In this document: piece after piece, positions 57,472-64,000 of the stretch
How the letters are laid out: every line of letters starts with the position of its first letter
Position numbering within the stretch: position 1 is the stretch's first letter
Source of the DNA: Chitinophaga sp.
GTDB lineage: Bacteria > Bacteroidota > Bacteroidia > Chitinophagales > Chitinophagaceae
DNA length: 64,000 nucleotides
Assembly (NCBI RefSeq): GCF_019236475.1
Contig: NZ_JAFAIX010000004.1
Span: 372,001 to 436,000 of the forward strand
Direction: 5' to 3'
The notes under the pieces: model-generated
Told to the model about the DNA's origin: nothing
Database searches by the model: none
The model's input: the letters and a program-made list of their open reading frames with translations, nothing else
Translations under genes and position numbers: made by a program

Positions 57472-58610
57472 AAGTTTTGCTGATGTATGAATACCCTGCA
57501 AGTCCCGGTGGACTGGCCATGCAGGGCGAACTACTTTACCAAGGACTCCTTGAACTAGGGGTAGATGTATATCCTGTTCACTTTGAATCCTCTATGGAGA
57601 AAGAATGGTATTACAGATGGTTTAAACCAGATGTGGCGGTAGGTGTTGGGTATTGGGGATATACGCCTAGTCTGATTTTGCATCCACAACAGTCAGGAGT
57701 CCTACCTGTTCCGTGGCTAGTGGCCGATGGTTATATTGCCAATTACCAAGATGTGCTCAATGATTTACCGCTGATACTCGTAACATCCCAGTGGGTAAAG
57801 GAAATGTATATACGAGATGGCATCGATGGCAGTAAGATAGAAGTCTTACCTGTTGGATGTAATACCGATAAATTCAAACCCATACCAGCAAATCACCCGG
57901 AAGTAATGGCGGTCAGGCAAGCGCTGGGCATTGCTCCGGATGAATTATTAATTTTGACTGCCGGGGGAGACGCGTGTTCCAAGGGAGCGCAAGAGGTAAT
58001 GAAAGCATTGGCGGAAATCGCTCCTGTAATGCCTCCTTGGAAATATGTATGTAAGGTCTGGCCACAGGCGCGTACTTACAAACAAAATGTACTGGATATG
58101 CAATTAGCCACACAACTGGGCATTGCAGACCATGTGAAATTCGCAACCAGTATCATCTCGCGCAATTATATGCCTTATCTCCTCAATGCCTGCGATATTT
58201 ATGCAGGCCCCTCCCGCATTGAAGGCTTTGGTATGATACAGGTAGAAGCCGGGGCGTGCGAAAAACCTGTCATCGGCCTCAATGCTATGGGTATGCTGGA
58301 TACGATGGTACACGGGCAAACCGCATTGCTGGCGGGTATCGCAGAGAAAATCACTTTGAGCGAAGTAATGCTGGAAGATGCCTCGTACCCTGATGGCCAC
58401 CGACTCATTCAATTCGCATCGCCTCGTACCGTCGATTACCGTGCCAGTGTAAACGATATCCGGGATGCCCTCGAACAATTGATATTCAGCAGCGAATACC
58501 GCCATCAGCTAGGGACCGCTGCCCGCCAACACGTGATCCAACATTTTAATTATCGAAAAGTGGCGGAAAAATTTGTGCAGATTATGGCAGATAGATTGTC
58601 CATCCGATAA
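57468..58610 (+). CDS. GT4-like glycosyltransferase (GT-B fold)
   Basis: This 380-residue protein has the GT-B layout. The N-terminal Rossmann domain starts VLLMYEYPASPGGLAMQGE, with a Gly-rich acceptor loop. The C-terminal domain has LLILTAGGDACSKGAQEV, the nucleotide-sugar region YAGPSRIEGFGMIQVEAGACEKPVIG (Glu residues of the E-x7-E motif), and RQHVIQHFNYRKVAEKFV at the end. The donor is probably a UDP- or GDP-sugar. It does not look like BshA. It is coupled to the deacetylase by a 4-base overlap and followed 12 bases later by an (alpha/alpha)6 glycosidase, so the three work together. Confidence 0.9.
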   Translation: MKVLLMYEYPASPGGLAMQGELLYQGLLELGVDVYPVHFESSMEKEWYYRWFKPDVAVGVGYWGYTPSLILHPQQSGVLPVPWLVADGYIANYQDVLNDLPLILVTSQWVKEMYIRDGIDGSKIEVLPVGCNTDKFKPIPANHPEVMAVRQALGIAPDELLILTAGGDACSKGAQEVMKALAEIAPVMPPWKYVCKVWPQARTYKQNVLDMQLATQLGIADHVKFATSIISRNYMPYLLNACDIYAGPSRIEGFGMIQVEAGACEKPVIGLNAMGMLDTMVHGQTALLAGIAEKITLSEVMLEDASYPDGHRLIQFASPRTVDYRASVNDIRDALEQLIFSSEYRHQLGTAARQHVIQHFNYRKVAEKFVQIMADRLSIR

Positions 58611-58622
58611 AACTCTCCGGTC

Positions 58623-59810
58623 ATGCAAACATTTAATCCATCCTTGATAGCAAAAGCGAAAGCTGCAGCACTGGAAGTGCTACTCAATAATGTCAACGGC
58701 CCTTTTGAGCATCTGCCTAGAACTGCTGCCTGGGGCTATCCTGAGCCATATACAAGAGATCTGCTGATTTCTCTATTTGGTATCGGCGTCAGCGGAAATG
58801 AAGTGTTGATGCATAGTATCCGACGGGTGCTGGAATCCCTCGCTGAGAACCAGTCGCCGCATGGACATATGCCCTCGCTGGTTCATGATCCGGCAGACCG
58901 TGGCGCCAGCGATACCACGCCGCTCTTTCTCCTCGCTACGGGCATTTACCGCCGATTAACCGGAGATACAGCGTTCTTGACCGATGCAGTCAATAAAGCG
59001 CTGACCTGGATGGAATATCAAAGTCCAACAGATGAATACCTCGTTGCCCAACAACCTACCAGCGATTGGAGAGATGAACAATGGGTATTGGGTTACGGCC
59101 TATTTGTAAATACAATTACGTATAGCTATCTCCGTATACTCGGCCACCACGACGGCGCCAATGGTATGCTGGACAATATGAAACAGTTCACCATCACCAG
59201 CGATGTACAACATCGATACGTGCACGAAGGACTATCGCTGGAAAACAAGCCTTATTACGCCCTTTGGTCCTACAAAGTAATGAGCAGCGAAAGATTCGAC
59301 TTACTGGGCAATAGTTTAGCTATTCTCTCCGGCATTGCTGAACCTGCGAGGGCAAAGGAAATGATCGCCTGGATAGAAGGGGAATGCAGAGTCTTAAAGG
59401 AGAAAGGGGATCTGGCGCTGAACCTACCGCCTAATTTCTTTCCGTATATCCGTCCGGGTGACCTGGACTGGCATAAAAGGTACGTACTGTTTAATATGCC
59501 AGGAGATTATCATAATGGAGGACTATGGCCGTTTATCTGCGGCTTTTATGTAGCCGCGCTGGTGGCCGCTGAAGAATATAAGTTAGCAGAAGAGAAACTA
59601 ATGGAATTAACGAAATTAGTGACGCTTGCTGCGCGAGCTGACCTAGAATTTGGTTTCAATGAATGGGTAAAAGCGCAGGACGGTAAACCCAAAGGACAGG
59701 ATTGGCAAACCTGGAGCGCGGCCATGTACTTGTATGCTGCTGCTTGCGTGGAACAACGTAGCACGCCATTCTTTGAAGCCATGCGCGATGCCAGAATTAA
59801 AGTAATCTAA
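58623..59810 (+). CDS. (alpha/alpha)6-barrel glycosidase, GH100/invertase-like
   Basis: This 395-residue cytoplasmic protein has no signal peptide. Its motifs suggest an (alpha/alpha)6 glycosidase related to neutral invertases or glycogen-debranching domains: WGYPEPYTRDLLISL, HGHMPSLV, ASDTTPLFLLATGIY, SDWRDEQWVLGYG and FNEWVKAQDG followed by GQDWQTWSAAMYLYAA near the end. The Asp in SDTTPLF and the Glu in FNEW are plausible catalytic residues. As the third gene of the PIG-L/GT operon, it may process or recycle the glycoside made by the first two enzymes. The exact family needs a profile search. Confidence 0.72.
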   Translation: MQTFNPSLIAKAKAAALEVLLNNVNGPFEHLPRTAAWGYPEPYTRDLLISLFGIGVSGNEVLMHSIRRVLESLAENQSPHGHMPSLVHDPADRGASDTTPLFLLATGIYRRLTGDTAFLTDAVNKALTWMEYQSPTDEYLVAQQPTSDWRDEQWVLGYGLFVNTITYSYLRILGHHDGANGMLDNMKQFTITSDVQHRYVHEGLSLENKPYYALWSYKVMSSERFDLLGNSLAILSGIAEPARAKEMIAWIEGECRVLKEKGDLALNLPPNFFPYIRPGDLDWHKRYVLFNMPGDYHNGGLWPFICGFYVAALVAAEEYKLAEEKLMELTKLVTLAARADLEFGFNEWVKAQDGKPKGQDWQTWSAAMYLYAAACVEQRSTPFFEAMRDARIKVI

Positions 59811-59856
59811 TGAGGTATTATATAAAATAATATATATTTACTAGTAAATTAATGCT

Positions 59857-60234
59857 ATGAAAAACAAAATACTGTTTGTACTGAGCCTGCTGTTTGGTCT
59901 GATGTTTATCAACGCAGGGCTGAACAAATTCTTCAACTACATGCCTGCTCCCAAAAATATGCCGCCAGAAATGGTAAAAGACATGACCGCCTTAATGGAG
60001 ATTTCCTGGCTGCTGCCGCTGGTGGGCACTTTTGAGGTGATAGGAGGATTATTATTTATTTTCGGGAAGACACGCGCCCTCGGCGCCATTGTCATTCTTC
60101 CAATCATGGTAGGGGTGATACTCACCAACCTGACGGTGGCCCCTTCCGGGTTACCCATTGCCGGTGTGATGTTCCTGATCAACATCTGGGCAATTATCGA
60201 TAATTGGAAGAAATACCTGCCAATGGTCAGCTAA
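59857..60234 (+). CDS. DoxX family membrane protein
   Basis: This 125-residue protein has four predicted transmembrane helices: near 5-22 (ILFVLSLLFGLMFINAG), 48-68 (ISWLLPLVGTFEVIGGLLF), 75-93 (ALGAIVILPIMVGVIL) and 100-116. The motif FINAGLNKFFNYMP early in the protein is typical for DoxX. DoxX-like proteins are linked to redox balance and oxidant resistance, often in complex with other membrane proteins. It is a single gene, followed by double-hairpin element D, which acts as terminator. An AT-rich near-consensus -7 element (TATATTTA type) precedes it. Confidence 0.87.
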   Translation: MKNKILFVLSLLFGLMFINAGLNKFFNYMPAPKNMPPEMVKDMTALMEISWLLPLVGTFEVIGGLLFIFGKTRALGAIVILPIMVGVILTNLTVAPSGLPIAGVMFLINIWAIIDNWKKYLPMVS

Positions 60235-60254
60235 TCAAAAAACTTTCCTTCTTT

Positions 60255-60340
60255 TCGTCCCTGCCCAGCGGGCAGGGACGACGAAAAATAAAGGAAGGGA
60301 ATTGAACGTCGCAGACGTTCAATTCCCTTCCTTTATTTTT
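60255..60340. repeat. Double-hairpin intergenic element, copy D
   Basis: Hairpin 1 is TCGTCCCTGCCC (60255-60266), loop AGC, GGGCAGGGACGA (60270-60281). Hairpin 2 is a perfect 27-bp stem (60284-60310 with 60314-60340) around GCA, with core AACGTC/GACGTT and outer arms AAGGAAGGGAATTG and complement, specific to this locus, ending in A and T runs. It follows the doxX gene by about 20 bases. The remaining gap to 60496 shows AT-rich promoter-like sequence (TATTTTTG at about 60353) without a matched upstream element. Confidence 0.87.
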
Positions 60341-60496
60341 TGATAAACCTTTTATTTTTGGAAAGATATTTGCAAAGCCTAGCCGTCAAAATATTTTTTT
60401 TCATATCATTGCGAAAAATTTTACCCGTATAAATAAAAACGGAACCTTAAGCAACGATAGGAACTACCTATTCCTATTAACCCAATATTCAGCACT

Positions 60497-61324
60497 ATGA
60501 TAAAAAGTTCACTAGTAGGCAGATCCCTCGCCGCATCCCTGGTAATGATGCTGGCATTCCAAGGTGCAAATGCACAATTGGGCAATATCCTGAAAAAGGC
60601 GCAGGACAAAATAGAACAGAAAGCCAACGACGCCATTGATAAATCTGTTTCCGGTACTAACAAAACCACTACAGACGCCACTACGAATACTACCGGCGGT
60701 AAAAAGCGTATCACCATGGGCTCGGCCTTCGACTTCAAAGCCGGCGACTCAGTGATTTACGCCAGCGGCTTTGAGAAGTTCAAAATAGGCGCTATGCCCA
60801 ATACCTGGAAAACCAATGGCAGTGGCCAATTGGTGAAATCCGGAGAAATTGCGGGAACCTGGCTGGAAATGCAAAATAATGCCACCTATAAACTGAACCA
60901 GAACTATAAACTGCCAGCGCAATTTACCATCGAGTTTGATCTCCTGACTAGCTGTGATAAAATTACCGATATCAGTCCGGTATTCTTTGGATTTGCAGGT
61001 AATAACAGCGTGGGTAGTTGGAATGAAGGAGATATCGCCCATACAGAATTACAGTTCTATAATGCCAATAAAATCAGCAGTTTTGCCAATCCGGTAGATA
61101 AATACATCACCACTGATTTCGACCTGACTCGTTTTGCCAACGATAAACTGCATGTATCCATTTCCGTAGAGAATGATCATATGCGTGTTTACCTGGACAA
61201 AACCAAGGTCCTGGATTCCAAAATGTTCAAAGATGATGTACGCAAATACTTCTTCATCAGTGCGCCGTTAGACACTAAAAATGATGCAAAAGTATATGTG
61301 AGCAATATTGTAATAGCCAAATAA
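60497..61324 (+). CDS. Exported beta-sandwich (LamG-like) protein of unknown function
   Basis: This 275-residue protein has a signal peptide (about 1-27, ending GANAQ). A Lys/Asp-rich helix (LGNILKKAQDKIEQKANDAIDK) and a Thr/Asn-rich linker follow (about 50-75). A beta-rich domain spans about 85-275, with FTIEFDLLTS, HTELQFYN, LHVSISVENDHMRVYLDKTKVL and FFISAPLD, a pattern like concanavalin/LamG jelly rolls. Such domains bind glycans or proteins. No catalytic residues are evident. It is a single gene flanked by double-hairpin elements D and E. Confidence 0.72.
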   Translation: MIKSSLVGRSLAASLVMMLAFQGANAQLGNILKKAQDKIEQKANDAIDKSVSGTNKTTTDATTNTTGGKKRITMGSAFDFKAGDSVIYASGFEKFKIGAMPNTWKTNGSGQLVKSGEIAGTWLEMQNNATYKLNQNYKLPAQFTIEFDLLTSCDKITDISPVFFGFAGNNSVGSWNEGDIAHTELQFYNANKISSFANPVDKYITTDFDLTRFANDKLHVSISVENDHMRVYLDKTKVLDSKMFKDDVRKYFFISAPLDTKNDAKVYVSNIVIAK

Positions 61325-61349
61325 CACATAGCCATTAAATTTTCTGGCT

Positions 61350-61435
61350 GTCGCCCCTGCCCATCGGGCAGGGGCGACGAAAAAAGTAAGAAAAGGGAGA
61401 GATGTCGCAGACGTCTCTCCCTTTTCTTACTTTTT
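61350..61435. repeat. Double-hairpin intergenic element, copy E
   Basis: Hairpin 1 is GTCGCCCCTGCCC (61350-61362), loop ATC, GGGCAGGGGCGAC (61366-61378), a perfect stem with one base pair changed (T-A to C-G) relative to copy A. Hairpin 2 pairs 61381-61406 with 61410-61435 over 26 bp with one G-T wobble around GCA. The outer arms GTAAGAAAAGGGAGAGA and complement are specific to this locus. It lies between two convergent genes and should terminate both. Confidence 0.87.
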
Positions 61436-61459
61436 GATACAGACGCTTAATGAAATTCA

Positions 61460-62575
61460 CTACTCCGCCACCGCCTTGGCGATGGCCTCTTTGATCGTAT
61501 CATAACTAAAAGAAGTCAGATGCAGATTGTTGTAAATGATATTCCCTTTTTTATCAATCAGGATATAGGTAGGAGCACCTACAGCACCGAGGGCGTTCGC
61601 TAGGCCGTAGCTCTTGAATATATGAGTCCAGCTACCTATATTGTATTTTTGTACTGCATTTTGGAATTTATCCCATTTCCCATCCATATTCACCCCCACT
61701 ACCACCAGTTGATCTGGACTATAGCCAGCCGTCATTTCCTTAATTTTGGGTAGTCCAGCAATACATCCGCTGCACCAGGTCGCCCAGAAGTCGAACAACA
61801 CGCATTTTCCTTTTAACCGATCCAGTGTAAGGGTATCGCCATTCGTCGTGACGGTTGTGAATGCGGGCGATGGATAAGGGTGTCCGGCATTTTTGAATTG
61901 GGTCAACTGCATCACATATTCTTTGGCTTCCGGACTATCCTGGAATGACTTGGGAAAGGTTTGCTGGAAAAAATCCAGGTATTTCGGCGCCAGTTCTACC
62001 GATGGATGAAAATTTGTCCGGAAGAACCAGAAAGAATAGTATTCATCCGCATGTTGCCGTATGTATTCCATTTCCAATTGCTGTTTTTTGGCATGGACTG
62101 ACCGGAAATGTTGTATAAAGGTATCGGTGATGGGTTGATGATTGGATCTGCGTGCCAGCTCATGCCATTCCTCGTAAATGGGGCCAATATAGGCCAGCAT
62201 ATCCTGCCATGGCTTCCCCCAGGGGCTCGTGGCGTGTTGCCCTTGCCATTGATATTCCCCGGCAGTGCTGGTAAGCGTAATAACCGCCGGCGTATCGGTT
62301 ACCCAGAATATGGGTAGGGTATCAAGGCCTTGGATCTTCAGCGTTATCGTCCCATATCGCGACAACAAGGTATCTTTCACCTGAAACACGCTGCTATCCG
62401 GCGTATATTTCTTCTCCATCAGGTAGCCATTGTCATAATATACCGCAATTTGTCCAAGGTCCATGTCCTTTGGTATTCGGATGGTGACATCCATTTTATG
62501 TTGTGCAGCAGTAGGGGAGACACGGATCAGGAAAAAGAATATGCCAACTAAAATACGGGTAATAGCAGATTGCAT
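61460..62575 (-). CDS. Exported TlpA-like thioredoxin-fold protein
   Basis: This 371-residue protein has a signal peptide (about 1-25, ending PTAAQ), a beta-rich N-terminal domain (about 28-110), a helical middle (about 120-220) and a C-terminal TlpA/AhpC-TSA domain (about 230-371) with WATWCSGC (C268, C271) and the cis-Pro region GAPTYILIDKKG. It would act as a periplasmic thiol-disulfide reductase. The layout is the same as for the protein at 11225-12343. It is not next to a SusCD pair and is convergent with the beta-sandwich gene. The motif GGAGACACG occurs by sequence within its signal region (62516-62524). Confidence 0.88.
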   Translation of the reverse strand: MQSAITRILVGIFFFLIRVSPTAAQHKMDVTIRIPKDMDLGQIAVYYDNGYLMEKKYTPDSSVFQVKDTLLSRYGTITLKIQGLDTLPIFWVTDTPAVITLTSTAGEYQWQGQHATSPWGKPWQDMLAYIGPIYEEWHELARRSNHQPITDTFIQHFRSVHAKKQQLEMEYIRQHADEYYSFWFFRTNFHPSVELAPKYLDFFQQTFPKSFQDSPEAKEYVMQLTQFKNAGHPYPSPAFTTVTTNGDTLTLDRLKGKCVLFDFWATWCSGCIAGLPKIKEMTAGYSPDQLVVVGVNMDGKWDKFQNAVQKYNIGSWTHIFKSYGLANALGAVGAPTYILIDKKGNIIYNNLHLTSFSYDTIKEAIAKAVAE

Positions 62576-62639
62576 ATGAAGGATTTTGTTACAAAATGAT
62601 ATTTGCCATAGAAATTTAAGCAGCGGATTCCATTTTTCA

Positions 62640-62669
62640 TTTTCGCTTCATCTTCGGCAGGTAGTTTTG
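62640..62669 (+). promoter_or_regulatory. Near-consensus promoter of the VN-repeat gene
   Basis: TAGTTTTG (62662-62669) fits TAnnTTTG exactly. At the required 19-base distance the -33 position reads TTT instead of TTG (62640-62642). The start codon follows at 62692. Confidence 0.5.
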
Positions 62670-62691
62670 TCTTGTAATCAAATCAGCAATT

Positions 62692-63315
62692 ATGAAAACA
62701 ATCGTATTAGCAGCAGTTGCAGCTTTAATTTCAGGCGTTGCTTTCGCACAGGAAGCGAATGTTAAAACTAACACAAATGTAACGGTAAGCGGTCCGGCAA
62801 ATAGTCAAGTAAGTGGTAAGGCGGGCGCGAATGTAAAGGCAGACGGAGCTACACCAGCGATGAATGCGTCCGGGAATACCGGGGCTGGGGTTACAACTGG
62901 AGTGGCGGCCACCGTCGGGTCTGGGGTTTCGGCGGCCACGGGTACAACGGTACGTGCAGCCCATGCCGTTAAAGCAGAAACGGCACATACAGCAACCGTT
63001 TCCCAACAAGCAGCAGTTTCGGCCACCCAGCGCACCGCGGCGGTTACCCAACAAACCGCAGTTACCGCGGCTACCACTGCTGCCAGCGTAAATAGTAGTG
63101 TAAATAGTAATGTAAATAGTACTGTAAATAATAGCGTAAACAATAATGTAAACAGTAGTGTGAAGAGTAGTGTAAACGGTAACGTGAATAACAGTGTAGG
63201 CAATAGCGTAAATAATAGTATCAGCGGCAGTGTAAACGGTGCGGTAAAGGTAAAACCGGCTCCTATGCAGGTAAATACCCATCTGGGTACAAAAGCAGGA
63301 CTGAGGGTCTTGTAA
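62692..63315 (+). CDS. Exported low-complexity protein with VNxx tetrapeptide repeats
   Basis: This 207-residue protein has a signal peptide (1-19, ending GVAFAQ). The mature part is almost only Ala, Thr, Val, Asn, Ser, Gly and Gln: first an Ala/Thr/Gly-rich stretch (about 40-130), then 13 tandem tetrapeptides of the form V-N-S/N-x (about 133-184), then a short basic tail (VKVKPAPMQVN). No Cys, Trp or Tyr is evident. I recognise no family. Such repeats could form a thin beta-stack on the cell surface or in the periplasm. It has its own promoter and a following small Pro-rich protein gene. Confidence 0.75.
   Translation: MKTIVLAAVAALISGVAFAQEANVKTNTNVTVSGPANSQVSGKAGANVKADGATPAMNASGNTGAGVTTGVAATVGSGVSAATGTTVRAAHAVKAETAHTATVSQQAAVSATQRTAAVTQQTAVTAATTAASVNSSVNSNVNSTVNNSVNNNVNSSVKSSVNGNVNNSVGNSVNNSISGSVNGAVKVKPAPMQVNTHLGTKAGLRVL
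63088..63243 (+). repeat. 13 tandem 12-base repeats coding for VNxx
   Basis: Units of type GTAAATAGTAGT run in frame from 63088 to 63243 without interruption. The first three differ by single bases (AGTAGT, AGTAAT, AGTACT) and later units drift more, with unit 12 reading ATCAGCGGCAGT. The graded decay suggests slippage-driven expansion from one end. Confidence 0.9.
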
Positions 63316-63362
63316 ATATGCTTTAAAATACAGATTTTTGCCGGCAGCCAGTGGCATTACTG

Positions 63363-63701
63363 ATGGCTTTTCCTTCTATGGTCAGAACATTTCAATTAGT
63401 ACTATTCCTGCTACCTGCTATGGTTTTCATACAGCCTGCGCGAGGTGAGGGAAAAGTATTGTCCGGGCCGGAATTGCCAAGCATATGTCAGTATATTCAC
63501 CTGGCTGCCGATAGTGTGCCAGCTACACGCATACCAACTGAAAAACCAGTGGAGAAACCACTTGATCCGGAAGCATTACCGATTATCAAAGAGGTTCCCA
63601 AATCCAGAAGGGTAGTAAAACCAATAGCTGTTCCGACTCCATTGCCTGTGAAACCTATCAGGATCATTAAGCCAAATATAATTACCAGAGGATTGATTTA
63701 A
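63363..63701 (+). CDS. Small proline-rich exported protein
   Basis: This protein has 112 residues from ATG 63363; a GTG at 63351 and an ATG at 63378 are alternatives. A hydrophobic signal segment (VRTFQLVLFLLPAMVF, ending PARG) is followed by a mature part rich in Pro, Lys, Ile and Val, with repeated KP-(V/I) units (TEKPVEKPLDP, KPIAVPTPLPVKPI, KPNI). It is basic and probably extended, like TonB-type spacers, but too short and without a domain. The family is unknown. It lies 47 bases after the VN-repeat gene and 15 bases before the next gene, so the three may be cotranscribed. Confidence 0.6.
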   Translation: MAFPSMVRTFQLVLFLLPAMVFIQPARGEGKVLSGPELPSICQYIHLAADSVPATRIPTEKPVEKPLDPEALPIIKEVPKSRRVVKPIAVPTPLPVKPIRIIKPNIITRGLI

Positions 63702-63716
63702 GGTAATGTTTATGTT

Positions 63717-64000
63717 ATGAGATTAGCACTAATTATCGCATTCCTAACGGGAATGTATACTACAACTGTGTACGCACAAACAAACACTGTAAAAACGGAT
63801 ACATTAAGAGAGGCACAAACGAATAGCACAGCACAAACAACCGAGACGAAACAAGATTCAATAGCCGTAGAAGAACAGAAAAAGAAGGTAACGTTTACAA
63901 TCGGAGCCCTGTATGCCAGCAATGCCAGCTATTACGGGCAAACCGCCGTTAACAAGCTGCCTTATGTGGCCGCAGCAGCCAGCATACAGTTCAAGTCTGG
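63717..64000 (+). CDS. Exported, probably outer-membrane, protein, 3' end cut by window
   Basis: From ATG 63717 about 94 codons are present. The signal peptide (about 1-20, ending TVYAQ) is followed by a Thr/Gln-rich linker (TNTVKTDTLREAQTNS, then EEQKKK) and the start of a beta-rich part (VTFTIGALYASNASYYGQ, YVAAAASIQFKSG) that looks like the first strands of an outer-membrane barrel. The full family cannot be judged. Confidence 0.7.
   Translation, partial: MRLALIIAFLTGMYTTTVYAQTNTVKTDTLREAQTNSTAQTTETKQDSIAVEEQKKKVTFTIGALYASNASYYGQTAVNKLPYVAAAASIQFKS

Noticed and set aside
57468..58610. Glycosyltransferase as BshA of bacillithiol synthesis
   Set aside because: The adjacent PIG-L enzyme suggested it, but the N-terminal domain does not carry the BshA pattern and no BshC-like gene is present.
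62731..63357. 208- and 132-codon minus-strand frames with FTLLFTLL-type repeats that look like membrane proteins
   Set aside because: They are the reverse translation of the VNxx repeats; the plus-strand frame has a signal peptide and promoter.

Overview
The window reads as chromosome of a Bacteroidota bacterium of the Chitinophagaceae type, most likely Chitinophaga or a close relative. The reasons are three sets of FecI-like sigma factor and FecR-like anti-sigma factor tied to SusC/SusD outer-membrane nutrient pairs, a T9SS C-terminal sorting domain, SprB repeats, no clear Shine-Dalgarno sites, and promoters of the TTG-N19-TAnnTTTG type. No rRNA, tRNA, CRISPR array or transposase gene was recognised.

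Positions 1-25.8 kb hold glycan uptake and breakdown genes. At the left edge a SusC-like transporter (truncated by the window) and its fecR lie on the minus strand, divergent from a sigma factor gene. Two plus-strand sets follow: sigma-fecR-susC-susD-thioredoxin lipoprotein-like protein (4.3-12.3 kb) and sigma-fecR-susC-susD-GH97-GH29 (15.1-25.8 kb), with a GH95-like glycosidase between them. The enzyme mix points to a fucosylated, alpha-linked glycan, probably taken up by the SusCD pairs and sensed through the FecIR relays.

Positions 26.2-44.2 kb form one long plus-strand run of six genes, which I regard as the most interesting part of the window: an outer-membrane beta-barrel protein, a 1650-residue multidomain protein ending in a probable PD-(D/E)XK nuclease toxin, a small probable Imm49-type immunity protein, a 1478-residue secreted protein of unknown family, an Fn3-repeat protein, and a 1251-residue SprB-repeat protein with a T9SS sorting domain. 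It looks like a cell-surface polymorphic-toxin or adhesion apparatus.

Positions 44.2-64 kb are a mixed housekeeping and accessory stretch: BBE-type FAD oxidoreductase, KatG, a DUF1569 protein, a SMI1/KNR4 protein, a GNAT acetyltransferase, a membrane J-protein, a short RtcB-like RNA ligase, a GlxA-type regulator with a DJ-1 lipoprotein, a small gene and its decayed copy, a three-gene PIG-L deacetylase/glycosyltransferase/glycosidase operon, DoxX, a secreted beta-sandwich protein, a second thioredoxin-like protein, a VN-repeat secreted protein and two further envelope proteins, the last truncated by the window edge.

A family of intergenic double-hairpin elements recurs at 12.4, 48.3, 60.3 and 61.4 kb, with a half copy at 45.75 kb. 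The first hairpin is nearly invariant. The second has a conserved GACGTC-GCA-GACGTC core inside long stems that are different at every locus and look like terminators.
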